A program made the translations under genes and the position numbers. Shown piece after piece: positions 14,153-22,729 of a stretch of DNA of 25,507 nt. Every line of letters begins with the position of its first letter. Within the stretch, counting starts at the first letter, position 1. This DNA is from SXIZ01 sp040079795. GTDB lineage: Bacteria > Pseudomonadota > Gammaproteobacteria > Methylococcales > Methylomonadaceae. The notes beneath the pieces were generated by a model. That model worked only from the letters and a program-made list of their open reading frames with translations, made no database searches and was not told the origin of the DNA. The stretch lies in assembly GCA_040079795.1 (NCBI GenBank), contig JBEBJQ010000062.1, positions 1-25,507 on the forward strand, given 5' to 3'.

Positions 14153-15794
14153 AAACCTGCTCTACAAAAGGATCGAGACCGATACGTTTTACGGTCGTTA
14201 AAAAGTGTTCATCTGCATTTAGGCGTTCCTTGACGTAAACATCCAAAATATCCAAGACGGCGGCGGTAATCTTTTGTTTCGCAATTGCAGGACCAAGGCG
14301 CTCCCCAATGGCGGCATCGTTTTCTGACGACCCACCCAGGGTAATTTGGTACCACTCCACACCCTTTTTATCGACACCTAAAATCCCGATATTGCCTACG
14401 CTTTGGTGGGCACAGCCGTTCATGCAGCCGGAAAAATTAATTTTAATATCGCCCAGGTCATGCAGGTAATCCATGTCGTCCAGGGCGGTGTTGATTTCTT
14501 TCGTAATACCAATTGATCCGGCGTTAGCCAACGCACAAAAATCCAAGCCGGGGCAACAAATAATGTCGGTAGCTGTACCGATATTAGGAGTTGCTAAATT
14601 AAGCTCTGCCAGTTTTTGCCAAAGGGAGAACAGGTCAGCGATTTTAACGTCCGCTAAAATGAGGTTTTGCCGATGCGTGCTGCGTATTTGCCCGAAACTG
14701 TATAAATCCGCGAGATCCGCAACCGCTTCAAGCTGGCTGTCGGTTATGTCACCGGGCGGCACCTCGGGTGCTTTTAATGACACGTAGGTGGCACGGTATC
14801 CGGGAATTTTGTGGTTGCTGGTATTGTGTTTAACCCATTTGGCAAAAGCTGGGTTATTAAGCTGCTGTTGCGTATTGCTTTGATCTTCACTTGCTTTAGG
14901 GTCGTAGAGTGGGGGCGCAAAATATTTGTGCATGGCATGAATGCGTTCCTGGCTTAATTCTTTTCCAGCTTTAATCTGTTCCCATTCGGCTTCAACCAAT
15001 CGGGTAAAATTGTCTAAGCCTTCTTCCCTAACCAGAATTTTAATACGCGCTTTGTATTTGTTATCGCGTCGCCCAAACAGATTGTAAATACGTAAAATGG
15101 CTTCCAAATAGGAAAGCAGATGTTTGGGTTCTAAAAAGGGATTGATCACTTGCCCGATAACTGGGGTTCTTCCCAAGCCGCCACCGACATAAACGATAAA
15201 GCCAACCTCGCCACTGGGATTTTTAACCAAATGCAGGCCAATATCGTGAAATTTAGTAGCGGCGCGGTCATGGGTTGCGCCAGTGACGGCAATTTTAAAT
15301 TTGCGTGGTAAATACGCAAATTCTGGATGGAAACTGGTCCATTGCCGAATAATTTCGCAATAAGGGCGGGGGTCTGCGATTTCATCAACACATACACCTG
15401 CAAGGGGGTCACTGGTGGTATTACGCATACAGTTGCCGCTGGTTTGAATAGCGTGCATTTGCACCGTCGCCAGTTCGGCTAAAATGTCAGGGGTTTTGGC
15501 TAATTCAGGCCAGTTAAACTGGACATTCTGGCGGGTTGTAAAATGGCAATAGCCTTTATCATAGGTGCGGGCGATATGGGCAAGTTTGCGTAATTGTTCT
15601 GAAGACAACAATCCATAAGGCACTGCTACGCGCAGCATAGGCGCATGAGTTTGGATGTACAGGCCGTTCATCAGGCGTAAAGAGCGGTAATGATCCTCTG
15701 CAATTTCACCTTTTAAAAAGCGCTCGGTTTGATTTCTAAATTGGGCTACCCGTTCGTTGACGAGGGTTTGATCGGTTTCGTTATACTGGTACAT
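14139..15794 (-). CDS. cysI: Sulfite (nitrite/sulfite) reductase, siroheme-4Fe4S protein
   Basis: This 551-residue cytoplasmic enzyme carries out six-electron reduction of sulfite to sulfide for cysteine synthesis, using siroheme coupled to a 4Fe-4S cluster. The four cluster cysteines are in the canonical pair of motifs: C414 and C420 (CPGLDFC) and C457 and C461 (CMNGC). The N-terminal half-repeat (LRLMNGLYIQTHAPMLRVAV, HFTTRQNVQFNW) and the IQTSGNCMRNTTSDPLAGV segment fit the single-subunit CysI type of Pseudomonas and relatives, where DUF934 also follows. ATG 15794 (MYQYNETDQ) matches family N-termini as I remember them, and an upstream ATG at 15830 would sit almost on the predicted transcription start. 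Nitrite reduction is a known alternative activity in this superfamily, but the DUF934 neighbour favours sulfite. The electron donor cannot be read from the sequence. Confidence 0.9.
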   Translation of the reverse strand: MYQYNETDQTLVNERVAQFRNQTERFLKGEIAEDHYRSLRLMNGLYIQTHAPMLRVAVPYGLLSSEQLRKLAHIARTYDKGYCHFTTRQNVQFNWPELAKTPDILAELATVQMHAIQTSGNCMRNTTSDPLAGVCVDEIADPRPYCEIIRQWTSFHPEFAYLPRKFKIAVTGATHDRAATKFHDIGLHLVKNPSGEVGFIVYVGGGLGRTPVIGQVINPFLEPKHLLSYLEAILRIYNLFGRRDNKYKARIKILVREEGLDNFTRLVEAEWEQIKAGKELSQERIHAMHKYFAPPLYDPKASEDQSNTQQQLNNPAFAKWVKHNTSNHKIPGYRATYVSLKAPEVPPGDITDSQLEAVADLADLYSFGQIRSTHRQNLILADVKIADLFSLWQKLAELNLATPNIGTATDIICCPGLDFCALANAGSIGITKEINTALDDMDYLHDLGDIKINFSGCMNGCAHQSVGNIGILGVDKKGVEWYQITLGGSSENDAAIGERLGPAIAKQKITAAVLDILDVYVKERLNADEHFLTTVKRIGLDPFVEQVYATH

Positions 15795-15838
15795 GGGTGA
15801 TGGGTTAAATTTTACCTGTGTTTTTGGCATGTCCGGTA

Positions 15839-15867
15839 ATAATATACTGCACACCATAAAATGACAA
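15839..15867 (-). promoter_or_regulatory. Sigma-70 promoter of the cysI-DUF934 operon
   Basis: Read on the minus strand, TTGTCA (15867-15862) and TATTAT (15844-15839) are separated by exactly 17 bases, each matching 5 of 6 consensus bases. The predicted start of transcription near 15832 leaves a leader of about 38 bases to the ATG at 15794. Confidence 0.65.
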
Positions 15868-15945
15868 AGATTATTGTTAGATGCTATTATTGGCTGTTAC
15901 TATTTATGCTTGCTTGAATGGGCGGCGGTGTACCTGTGGCACATC

Positions 15946-16002
15946 GGATTTTGGACTTTCATTTTCTTTATTTGAAAGGATAAGGCAGGAATTCCAAAAT
16001 CC
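15946..16002 (+). promoter_or_regulatory. Nested inverted repeats upstream of nhaD, possible structured leader or operator
   Basis: GGATTTTGGA (15946-15955) and TCCAAAATCC (15993-16002) are perfect 10-base arms. Inside them CTTTCA and TGAAAG (about 15957-15979) form a second stem. If transcribed, this would fold into a two-stem structure ending 44 bases before the nhaD start. It matches no riboswitch class I can name, and a protein-binding site is equally possible. Confidence 0.45.
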
Positions 16003-16045
16003 GTAGTTGATGTGTGATAACTATAATTACTGAGGGGAGGTTGTT

Positions 16046-17443
16046 TTGGCGCGTTTTTTATTTGTACTATTAGCGTTGGTGTTGCTGCCAGAGCTTGCAA
16101 TAGCGGGAGGTTTTGACAACCTTGGCTTAACCGGAACCGAACGGGGTATTTATACGGTTCTGATTTTTATTGTTGCCTATGGCTTCGTAATGGCAGAAGA
16201 GTTTACCCATCTGCGTAAATCCAAGCCGGTTATTTTAGCGGCCGGTATTATTTGGGCGCATGCTGCTATTTTGGCGAAGGAAGCGGGCGTTTCGACAGAT
16301 GACCTGCACAAAGTCTTTGAGTACAATTTGACGGAGTATGCGGAGTTAATGTTGTTTTTGTTGGTCGCAATGACTTACATTAACTCCATGTCCGAGCGTA
16401 ATGTGTTTGAAGCACTGCGTTCTTGGATGGTCAGAAAGCAATTCGGTTATCGCAAATTGTTTTTAATTACCGGCGTGGTGACGTTCTTTTTGTCAGCGGT
16501 TGCGGATAACTTGACCGCCGCTTTGTTGGTTGGTGCGGTGGTTTTGGCCGTGGGCGGTACAAACGAGAAGTTTGTTAGTATTGGATTTGTCAACTTAGTG
16601 CTTGCTGCGAATGCCGGTGGTGCGTTTTGTCCGTTTGGTGATATTACTACCTTGATGGTCTGGCAAGCGGGTTACGCAGAATTTTTTGATTTCTTTAAAT
16701 TGTTTATTCCTTCTGTAGTCAATTATGCGGTACCTGCTTTCTTTATGTATTTTGCGATACCTGATGAACAACCGGTTGCGGCTAATGAAGCAGCAGTGCT
16801 AATGAAGCCAGGCGCAATTCAAATTTGCGTGATGTTTTTGTTTACCATTGCCACCGCGGTTGGCTTTAAACAAATCCTGCATTTGCCCCCGTTTATGGGC
16901 ATGATGGTGGGTTTGTCAGCATTAATGTTATACGGCTATTATCTTAAAATTCAATTCAAACACGCCAACGGTGCTGTAGATGATATTTTTGAGAAAGAAA
17001 AAGGTGAGGTTGGTTTTGACATTTTTGAAAAAGTTAAACATGCAGAATGGGATACTTTGTTATTCTTCTTTGGTGTGGTGTTTAGCGTTGGTGGTTTAGG
17101 TTATATCGGCTATTTAGAGCTTTTATCAGGCGCTATGTACGATGGCTTGGGCGCAACTACAGCTAACATCTTGGTCGGTTTGATTTCAGCGGTTGTGGAT
17201 AATATTCCGGTAATGTTCGCGGTATTGAACATGAATTTGGATATGGACTTGTATCAATGGCTGTTAGTGACCTTAACCGCTGGCGTTGGTGGTTCATTGT
17301 TGTCTGTCGGCTCGGCTGCGGGTGTGGCATTAATGGGGCAATCTAACCATAAATATACCTTCTTTAGCCATTTAAAATGGACGCCTCATATTGCTGCGGG
17401 TTACGTGGCGAGTATTGCAGTGCATTATATGATTAATGGTTAA
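16046..17443 (+). CDS. nhaD: Na+/H+ antiporter NhaD
   Basis: This 465-residue inner-membrane protein of the NhaD family (ion transporter superfamily) exchanges Na+ or Li+ for protons. It has about 12 hydrophobic segments after a signal-like N-terminus (MARFLFVLLALVLLPELAIA). Conserved blocks are readable: AVADNLTAALLVGAVVLAVG, GGAFCPFGDITTLMVWQ (about 190-206), FFFGVVFSVGGLGYIGYLEL, SAVVDNIPVMFAVL and GGSLLSVGSAAGVALMGQ. Paired VADN/VVDN and serine/glycine-rich re-entrant segments are typical of the fold. TTG 16046 is chosen as start because GGGGAGG (16034-16040) lies 5 bases before it and no ATG occurs early in frame. It stands alone between a divergent cysI operon and a terminator. A role in sodium and alkaline pH homeostasis is inferred from the family. 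Confidence 0.93.
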   Translation: MARFLFVLLALVLLPELAIAGGFDNLGLTGTERGIYTVLIFIVAYGFVMAEEFTHLRKSKPVILAAGIIWAHAAILAKEAGVSTDDLHKVFEYNLTEYAELMLFLLVAMTYINSMSERNVFEALRSWMVRKQFGYRKLFLITGVVTFFLSAVADNLTAALLVGAVVLAVGGTNEKFVSIGFVNLVLAANAGGAFCPFGDITTLMVWQAGYAEFFDFFKLFIPSVVNYAVPAFFMYFAIPDEQPVAANEAAVLMKPGAIQICVMFLFTIATAVGFKQILHLPPFMGMMVGLSALMLYGYYLKIQFKHANGAVDDIFEKEKGEVGFDIFEKVKHAEWDTLLFFFGVVFSVGGLGYIGYLELLSGAMYDGLGATTANILVGLISAVVDNIPVMFAVLNMNLDMDLYQWLLVTLTAGVGGSLLSVGSAAGVALMGQSNHKYTFFSHLKWTPHIAAGYVASIAVHYMING

Positions 17444-17454
17444 TGACAGTTAAA

Positions 17455-17523
17455 CGCCGCACTTAGCGGCGTGGCATTTCAGATAAGGTCGAGAGCCACT
17501 TAATGTGGCAATCGGCCTTTTTT
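17455..17523 (+). terminator. Double hairpin terminator after nhaD
   Basis: A first hairpin CGCCGC (17455-17460) / GCGGCG (17466-17471) is followed by a second, AAGGTCGA..GCCAC (from 17485) pairing with GTGGC..TCGGCCTT and running into a T tract ending at 17523. The second is the likely rho-independent terminator. Confidence 0.8.
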
Positions 17524-17586
17524 GTTGAGAGCCTGGTTGTTTTAACAATGAATTAATGAAAAACAAAACTATTTTAGAGGTAAACA

Positions 17587-18843
17587 ATGGCAGCTAAATC
17601 AAGTATTTGGCAAGCTTTATTAAATAAACGTATGCTGATTTGCATATTCACTGGCTTTAGTTCCGGTTTGCCGTTGTATATTTTGATTAGTTTGGTGCCT
17701 GCCTGGTTGCGCTCTGAAAACGTTGATTTAAAAGCCATTGGCTTGTTTGCACTGATCCAGTTACCCTTTACTTGGAAGTTTTTGTGGGCACCGTTTTTTG
17801 ACCGTTATTCGCCGCCTTTAGGGCGTAGGCGAGGCTGGTTAATGCTTTCCCAATTAGCGTTGCTTATGATTATTCCCGTATTTGGGTTGTTGCAGCCTAA
17901 ACTGGATTTATGGGCTATTGCGACACTCGCAGGTGTAGTGGCTTTTTTTAGTGCCTCGCAAGATATTGTCTTGGACGCATTTCGGCGTGAATTATTGCAT
18001 GACGATGAGTTAGGCCTTGGTAATGCGATACATGTAAATGCCTACAAAATCGCTGGCTTAATACCCGGCTCCCTGTCGTTGATTTTGGCAGATTATTTAC
18101 CGTGGAATAGTGTATTTATTATCACGGCATTGTTTATGTTGCCTGGAATAATAATGACGCTGATGGTGACTGAGCCGAAGCTTAAGCAGGGCGCGCCTAG
18201 AACCCTTAAAGAAGCAGTGTTGGAGCCATTTCATGAATTTATAGGCCGCAACGGTTGGCAGTCTGCACTGTGGATTTTGACATTCATTTTCTTTTACAAA
18301 TTAGGTGATAGCATGGCAACGGCTTTGGCAACGCCGTTTTATCTGGATTTGGGTTTTAGTAAAACTGAGATTGGTTTGGTGGCCAAGAACGCCGGTTTGT
18401 GGCCCAGCGTGATCGGTGGCTTGCTAGGCGGCTTATGGATGGTAAAGCTCGGGGTTAATCGGGCTTTATGGCTGTTTGGTGCGGTACAAATGCTTGCTAT
18501 CTTAGGTTTTGCCTGGTTGGCGGTAGTTGGGCACAGTTTGCCTTGGTTGGCATTGGTGATTGGGGTTGAAGCGTTGGGTGTTGGCTTAGGAACGGCGGCA
18601 TTTGTGGCGTTTATTGCTAAAACCACCCACCCGCTCTATACCGCCACGCAATTTGCGTTATTTACCAGTTTGGCGGCAGTACCCAGGGCCTTTGCCAATG
18701 CTGCAACCGGTTATTTGGTGGAATGGTTTGGTTGGAAGCTGTTTTTTCTGTTTTGTTTTGTTATTGCAGTCCCAGGGATGTTTTTGTTACTTAAAGTGGC
18801 ACCCTGGAGCGAAGAAGATAAAAAATTAATTTGGCGGGAGTAA
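17587..18843 (+). CDS. ampG: AmpG-family muropeptide permease (MFS)
   Basis: This 418-residue major facilitator superfamily transporter has about 12 membrane segments. AmpG imports anhydro-muropeptides released from murein turnover into the cytoplasm for recycling. Family landmarks match E. coli AmpG well: FTGFSSGLPLYIL near the N-terminus, FLWAPFFDRYSPPLGRRRGW in the first cytoplasmic loop, FSASQDIVLDAFRRELL, YKLGDSMATAL and ATQFALFTSLAAVPRAFANA. It is shorter than E. coli AmpG (491) and stops after the equivalent of helix 12, lacking the two extra C-terminal helices, as some AmpG-like permeases do, so a related substrate cannot be excluded. GAGG (17577-17580) precedes the ATG. It is convergent with xth (12 bases between stops). 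mrcA, the murein synthase, lies 1.5 kb downstream. Confidence 0.85.
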   Translation: MAAKSSIWQALLNKRMLICIFTGFSSGLPLYILISLVPAWLRSENVDLKAIGLFALIQLPFTWKFLWAPFFDRYSPPLGRRRGWLMLSQLALLMIIPVFGLLQPKLDLWAIATLAGVVAFFSASQDIVLDAFRRELLHDDELGLGNAIHVNAYKIAGLIPGSLSLILADYLPWNSVFIITALFMLPGIIMTLMVTEPKLKQGAPRTLKEAVLEPFHEFIGRNGWQSALWILTFIFFYKLGDSMATALATPFYLDLGFSKTEIGLVAKNAGLWPSVIGGLLGGLWMVKLGVNRALWLFGAVQMLAILGFAWLAVVGHSLPWLALVIGVEALGVGLGTAAFVAFIAKTTHPLYTATQFALFTSLAAVPRAFANAATGYLVEWFGWKLFFLFCFVIAVPGMFLLLKVAPWSEEDKKLIWRE

Positions 18844-18855
18844 GCCGCAAGAAAT

Positions 18856-19629
18856 TTAAAACGGATAACCGTAATCGATAATTAACGGTGCATGATCCGA
18901 AAACCGTTGGTCTTTATAGATAGCAACAGCCTTAACGCTATCCTTCAGCGATGCGCTGATGATTTGATAATCAATGCGCCAGCCAACGTTTTTTGCCCAG
19001 GCTTGACCCCGACTAGACCACCAGGTGTAGTATTCAGGTTCTTGGTTAAGCAGCCGAAACGCGTCTACCCAAAGATTATCCGCAAAGAGTTGATCCATCC
19101 ATGCACGTTCTTCCGGTAAAAAGCCTGAGTTCTTAAGGTTGCCTCGCCAGTTTTTTAAATCGATCGCTTTATGGGCAATGTTCCAGTCGCCGCAAATAAT
19201 AATATCGCGGCCGTTTTTAGCCAGGGTTTGTAAATAGGGGAGAAAACGGTCGAGACATTGGAATTTAATGGCTTGGCGCACTTCACCGGATGACCCGGAC
19301 GGTAAATAGAGCGAGATAACGCTTAGGTTGCCAAACTGCGCTTCAATAAAACGGCCTTCCTGGTCAAAATCTTCCCAGCCGATACCATTAGCAACTTTGT
19401 CTGGTGCTTTTTTGCAGTAGACAGCGACACCACTATAGCCTTTTTTGACCGCATCATGATAAAAACAATGGTAATCCAAAGGCCAAAAGGCTTCGGCGCT
19501 TAGTTGTTCAACTTGCGCTTTGGTTTCCTGGATACAAATAACATCAGCTTGTTGCTGCGCCAGCCAAGGGAAGAGCCCCTTACGTTCAGCAGCGCGGATG
19601 CCGTTGGTATTTAGTGAAATAATACGCAT
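18856..19629 (-). CDS. xth: Exodeoxyribonuclease III (AP endonuclease)
   Basis: This 257-residue cytoplasmic Mg2+-dependent nuclease of the exonuclease III / APE1 family cleaves DNA 5' of abasic sites and removes 3'-blocking groups in base-excision repair. Active-site residues are all present: N7 (LNTNGIRAA), E35 (CIQETKA), Y108 (SLYLPSG), D148 and N150 (CGDWNIAH), and D245-H246 (FSDHAPLI). The YYTWWSSRGQAWAKNVGWRI segment followed by DYQI is the typical DNA-binding block. Length is standard. The start MRIISLNTNG is fixed by strand beta-1 beginning at the first residue. It is divergent from rpmE with 95 bases between, and convergent with the ampG-like gene. Confidence 0.95.
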   Translation of the reverse strand: MRIISLNTNGIRAAERKGLFPWLAQQQADVICIQETKAQVEQLSAEAFWPLDYHCFYHDAVKKGYSGVAVYCKKAPDKVANGIGWEDFDQEGRFIEAQFGNLSVISLYLPSGSSGEVRQAIKFQCLDRFLPYLQTLAKNGRDIIICGDWNIAHKAIDLKNWRGNLKNSGFLPEERAWMDQLFADNLWVDAFRLLNQEPEYYTWWSSRGQAWAKNVGWRIDYQIISASLKDSVKAVAIYKDQRFSDHAPLIIDYGYPF

Positions 19630-19643
19630 GATTTAACAAATTA

Positions 19644-19672
19644 TTGCAGTTTATTTGTGTAGCACGTATCAT
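19644..19672 (+). promoter_or_regulatory. Candidate sigma-70 promoter of rpmE
   Basis: TTGCAG (19644-19649) and TATCAT (19667-19672) are exactly 17 bases apart. The -10 matches 5 of 6 consensus bases and the -35 matches 3 of 6. Its position, 52 bases before the rpmE ATG, is suitable. Confidence 0.5.
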
Positions 19673-19724
19673 ACGCAGTTCTCCAATTATTAAGTAGCTC
19701 ATCTACGGGCAATGTGAAGGCACT

Positions 19725-19925
19725 ATGAAACCAGAAATTCATCCTGAATATAAACAAATCACTGTAACGTGTGGCTGCGGCAATACTTTTTTAACCGGTT
19801 CTGTCTTAAAACGTGATCTAGCTATTGAGGTTTGTTCCTCTTGCCATCCGTTTTATACAGGTAAACAACGTGTTGTTGACACGGCTGGTCGGGTTGATAA
19901 ATTCCGTAAAAAATACGCTAAATAA
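19725..19925 (+). CDS. rpmE: 50S ribosomal protein L31
   Basis: This 66-residue protein of the large ribosomal subunit forms part of the bridge to the small subunit. It is the zinc-binding (C+) form: C16 and C18 (TCGCGNTF) and C37 and C40 (CSSCHPFYTG) are all present. The Lys/Arg-rich tail RVDKFRKKYAK is typical. In many bacteria this form is exchanged for a cysteine-less paralog under zinc limitation through Zur, but no Zur site is evident here. It stands alone, with its own promoter candidate and a strong terminator. Confidence 0.97.
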   Translation: MKPEIHPEYKQITVTCGCGNTFLTGSVLKRDLAIEVCSSCHPFYTGKQRVVDTAGRVDKFRKKYAK

Positions 19926-19956
19926 ACTGACTGCTAGTCAGGTTTACATTAAAAGC

Positions 19957-19989
19957 AGGCGGTTTGCTGGAATGCGAACCGCCTTTTTT
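19957..19989 (+). terminator. Rho-independent terminator of rpmE
   Basis: AGGCGGTTTGC (19957-19967) pairs with GCGAACCGCCT (19974-19984), with one G-T pair, followed by a T run to 19989. It lies 31 bases after the rpmE stop. Confidence 0.9.
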
Positions 19990-20014
19990 ATGTCGATAGA
20001 ACACTTTGATTTTT

Positions 20015-20177
20015 AAGTAAAAATGCATAACTCATTTAAAACCTGAATTAGAGAACTTTATTAGCAACTGAAGCAAAAAAGCGCGTCATACCTGCCGGGA
20101 AGCGGGTATCCAGTACCAAGGATGGCAAGCTCCGGGACACCCCTGTAGCCTCCCTCACTCCCTGTCGGAATCACGAC
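20015..20177 (+). repeat. Interspersed intergenic repeat, copy 2
   Basis: Same orientation as copy 1 at 5856-6021, sharing AAGTAAAAATGCATAA, AAAACCTGAATTAG, GCAACTGAAGCAAAAAAG and GCCGGGAAGCGGGTATCCAG. It is more diverged at the right end, where the CTGGATTCC block is replaced by a CCCTCACTCC run. Like copy 1 it follows shortly after a terminator. With the hairpin at 20223 it accounts for most of the gene-free stretch 19990-20306. Confidence 0.82.
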
Positions 20178-20222
20178 TTTTAAAAACAGTTGCACGTACT
20201 CACTTAGTAAGCTAAACCCAAT

Positions 20223-20250
20223 CAGTCCCTGCTATTTTTAGCAGGGACTG
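20223..20250. terminator. Perfect hairpin downstream of mrcA, probable bidirectional terminator
   Basis: CAGTCCCTGCTA (20223-20234) and TAGCAGGGACTG (20239-20250) are perfectly complementary with a TTTT loop. It lies 57 bases beyond the mrcA stop on the minus strand. The T run after the stem is short on both strands, so termination is probable but not certain. Confidence 0.6.
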
Positions 20251-20306
20251 TTTCAGTCGGCACTTTCAATAAAATCCCGTTTTTCCTGATGCTGAGTTTT
20301 GTTGCC

Positions 20307-22634
20307 TTAAAATAAATTCTCTAGTTTTTGCTTTATTTCTCTTGCAGGTTTCGGTTTTGGCGCTACTTTAGGTGTTGTTGTCTGCGCTCCTTTAGCACCA
20401 TTAACCTGCCCATCAAAAAACTCCCAGATATCCGCCTTAACGCCGCTCTTAGGGGTTGCTGGCTTGTTGGTTAGGGCGCCCTTAGGCAGGCCGTCTTTAG
20501 GCATAACCAATGCTTTTTGCGGCACGCCTTTCAAGGCCTCGCGCATAAAACTCATCCACATCGGTAGCGCAGCATCGCCGCCGGTTTCCCTGCTACCTAG
20601 CGAGGTAGGGTTATCATAGCCTAGCCATGCAGTCGCGGCGATAGTCGCTGTATAGCCATTAAACCACACATCTTTGCCATCATTAGTGGTGCCGGTTTTG
20701 CCGGCGATATCGCTTCTGCCCAGCGATTTTGCGCGGGTTGCTGTACCACTCTGCACTACATCCCGCAGCATGGTATTCATCATATAATTTACCGCCGGGG
20801 ACAGGATGGTTTTAGGTTTACTCGGTTTTGCCTCAAATAAAATTTTACCGTCGTGCGCAACAATGCGCTCGATAAAATACGGTTTAACAATGGCGCCGTC
20901 ATTGGCAAAAACTGCATACATGCGCGCCATTTGCAATGGCGAGGCTTGTCCGCTGCCTAAGGCCATTGAATAGGAACGGGGAATATCTTCAGATTCAAAA
21001 CCAAAACGCATGGCGGTTGCAGCAGCTTTTTTAATGCCCGTTGCCATCAGTAATTTGATCGAAACAATATTACGGGATTTTTTAAGGCCGTCACGGACAG
21101 ACGTGGGTCCATAAAAACGATGCCCGAAATTTTCAGGTCGCCAGCCGTTTTTTAAGGTTGGGTCGTTGATGACAATCGGGGCATCTACGACAGTGCTTGA
21201 GGGTGTAAAACCGTTTTCAAGCGCAGTGGTGTAGATAATCGGCTTAAATCCTGAACCGGGTTGTCGTTTGGATTGGGTGGCGCGGTTATATTTGCTGTTA
21301 TAAAAATCAAAACCGCCTTCCAGCGCAAGAATAGCACCCGTTTGCGGATTTAAAGCCACAAAGGCCCCTTCAACCTGCGGCACCTGGCAAAGCCCCCAAT
21401 TTCCGCTGGGCAACTTGCGTACCCGGATAATATCGTTGACGTTTAAAATTTTGGCGATGGCTGCGGAAGTGGCTGACTTGGTTCTGCTGGCCCACTTTAG
21501 ATTTTCCCAAGGAATCGTAATGGTACCGTGATCCTGGGTAACCGCCGTGATGGCGCTGGCACTGTAAGCCTTTATTTTGGCAGGGTAGGTATCTCCAATA
21601 GGGCTGTATTTCGATAGATCCTGCGTATAGTTTGGCTGTTTGGCCGGAATCCGGTAGCCATGGCGTTGATCGTATTGGTGTAGCGCTAACCTAAGAGCCG
21701 TGGTTGCGCTTTTTTGCAACGGTTTGGTAATGGTGGTGTAAACCGAAAAGCCATTGCTATAAGCGGCTGCCTCGCCATATTGGTCAACGATATATTGTCG
21801 CGCCATCTCTGCAACATACGGTGCTTCCAATTCGATAGCATCTTCAGGTATCAACGACTTTGGTGGGGTAATAAGGCTTTTCATTGCGCTTTCATACTCC
21901 TCGGTCGTAATAAACTGGAGTTCCAGCATACGCTTTAAAACATAATTACGCCTTTGCATTGCGCGTTCGGGATCGGTGGTGGGGTTATACAGGGAAGGCG
22001 CCTTGGGCAAACCTGCCAGTAACGCGATTTCGGCGAGATTCAGTTCTTTAAGGGGTTTGCCAAAATAGGTTTCAGCCGCGGCATTAATGCCGTAAGAGTG
22101 CTGGCCAAAATAAATTTTATTGAGATACAGTTCAAGAATTTCATGTTTGCTAAAAGCCTCCTCAATCTTAAATGCTAACATGATTTCTTTAAGTTTACGG
22201 GTATAGGTTTTTTCAGAGCTTAACAGGAAATTACGTGTCACCTGCATGGTAATTGTGCTACCTCCCTGGCTTTTCTTGCCGGTGGTCAGTAACTGCAAAG
22301 TAGCGCGCAACAAGCCCTGATAATCAACGCCGGGATGTTCATAAAAGCGGTCATCTTCTGCGGCCAGAAAAGCATTAATCAATTGCGGTGGAATATCATC
22401 AAATTTAATGAGCGTACGTTTTTTTTCACCAAAGCGGGCAATCAATAATTTATCGTGGCTGTAAATTTTTAAAGGTATTTGATGTTCTGCGTTTTGCAGC
22501 GTATGTACATCCGGTAAATTGTCCCGAATCGGCTTAATAAAATAATAACCGGCTGCTAAGGCAGACACGATGACTAACAAAAACACCCATAAAAAGCCTA
22601 TGAAAATTTTACGTCGCAGAGATGATTTAACCAC
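20307..22634 (-). CDS. mrcA: Penicillin-binding protein 1A (class A PBP)
   Basis: This 775-residue bifunctional murein synthase is anchored in the inner membrane by one helix (about 11-33). The glycosyltransferase 51 domain carries catalytic E93 (AAEDDRFYEHPG) plus the QGGSTITMQVTRN and LNKIYFGQHSYGI motifs. The transpeptidase domain has S461 in SGFK (SxxK), S520 in SRN (SxN) and K646 in KTGTT (KTG). Between them is an OB-like insert (about 300-400), as in PBP1A/PonA. The start is GTG at 22634 with AAGGA five bases upstream; no early ATG occurs in frame. The tail from about residue 725 is Lys/Pro/Ala rich and low-complexity. In many gammaproteobacteria pilMNOPQ is divergent from mrcA; here the divergent neighbours are the minor-pilin genes pilVWX instead. 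Confidence 0.95.
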   Translation of the reverse strand: MVKSSLRRKIFIGFLWVFLLVIVSALAAGYYFIKPIRDNLPDVHTLQNAEHQIPLKIYSHDKLLIARFGEKKRTLIKFDDIPPQLINAFLAAEDDRFYEHPGVDYQGLLRATLQLLTTGKKSQGGSTITMQVTRNFLLSSEKTYTRKLKEIMLAFKIEEAFSKHEILELYLNKIYFGQHSYGINAAAETYFGKPLKELNLAEIALLAGLPKAPSLYNPTTDPERAMQRRNYVLKRMLELQFITTEEYESAMKSLITPPKSLIPEDAIELEAPYVAEMARQYIVDQYGEAAAYSNGFSVYTTITKPLQKSATTALRLALHQYDQRHGYRIPAKQPNYTQDLSKYSPIGDTYPAKIKAYSASAITAVTQDHGTITIPWENLKWASRTKSATSAAIAKILNVNDIIRVRKLPSGNWGLCQVPQVEGAFVALNPQTGAILALEGGFDFYNSKYNRATQSKRQPGSGFKPIIYTTALENGFTPSSTVVDAPIVINDPTLKNGWRPENFGHRFYGPTSVRDGLKKSRNIVSIKLLMATGIKKAAATAMRFGFESEDIPRSYSMALGSGQASPLQMARMYAVFANDGAIVKPYFIERIVAHDGKILFEAKPSKPKTILSPAVNYMMNTMLRDVVQSGTATRAKSLGRSDIAGKTGTTNDGKDVWFNGYTATIAATAWLGYDNPTSLGSRETGGDAALPMWMSFMREALKGVPQKALVMPKDGLPKGALTNKPATPKSGVKADIWEFFDGQVNGAKGAQTTTPKVAPKPKPAREIKQKLENLF

Positions 22635-22676
22635 AAAATTCCTTAAGTTGCCGTAGGTTAGTGCTTTGTAATAAAA

Positions 22677-22729
22677 AATATTAAACGTTATGGAACCGCA
22701 ATAAACAGATAAGTTAAGCGTTTAATATT
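22677..22729. promoter_or_regulatory. 11-bp inverted repeat upstream of mrcA, function unknown
   Basis: AATATTAAACG (22677-22687) and CGTTTAATATT (22719-22729) are perfect inverted arms 31 bases apart, 43-95 bases upstream of the mrcA start. They could be an operator or a leader stem of the mrcA transcript. No known regulator motif is recognised. Confidence 0.4.

Noticed and set aside
16022..16027. TATAAT as the -10 element of nhaD
   Set aside because: Transcription would start almost at the ribosome binding site (16034-16040), and no -35 is found at suitable spacing.
15900..16100. 66-codon minus-strand frame between cysI and nhaD
   Set aside because: It overlaps the nhaD start and the palindromic leader, has no ribosome binding site of note and no family resemblance.
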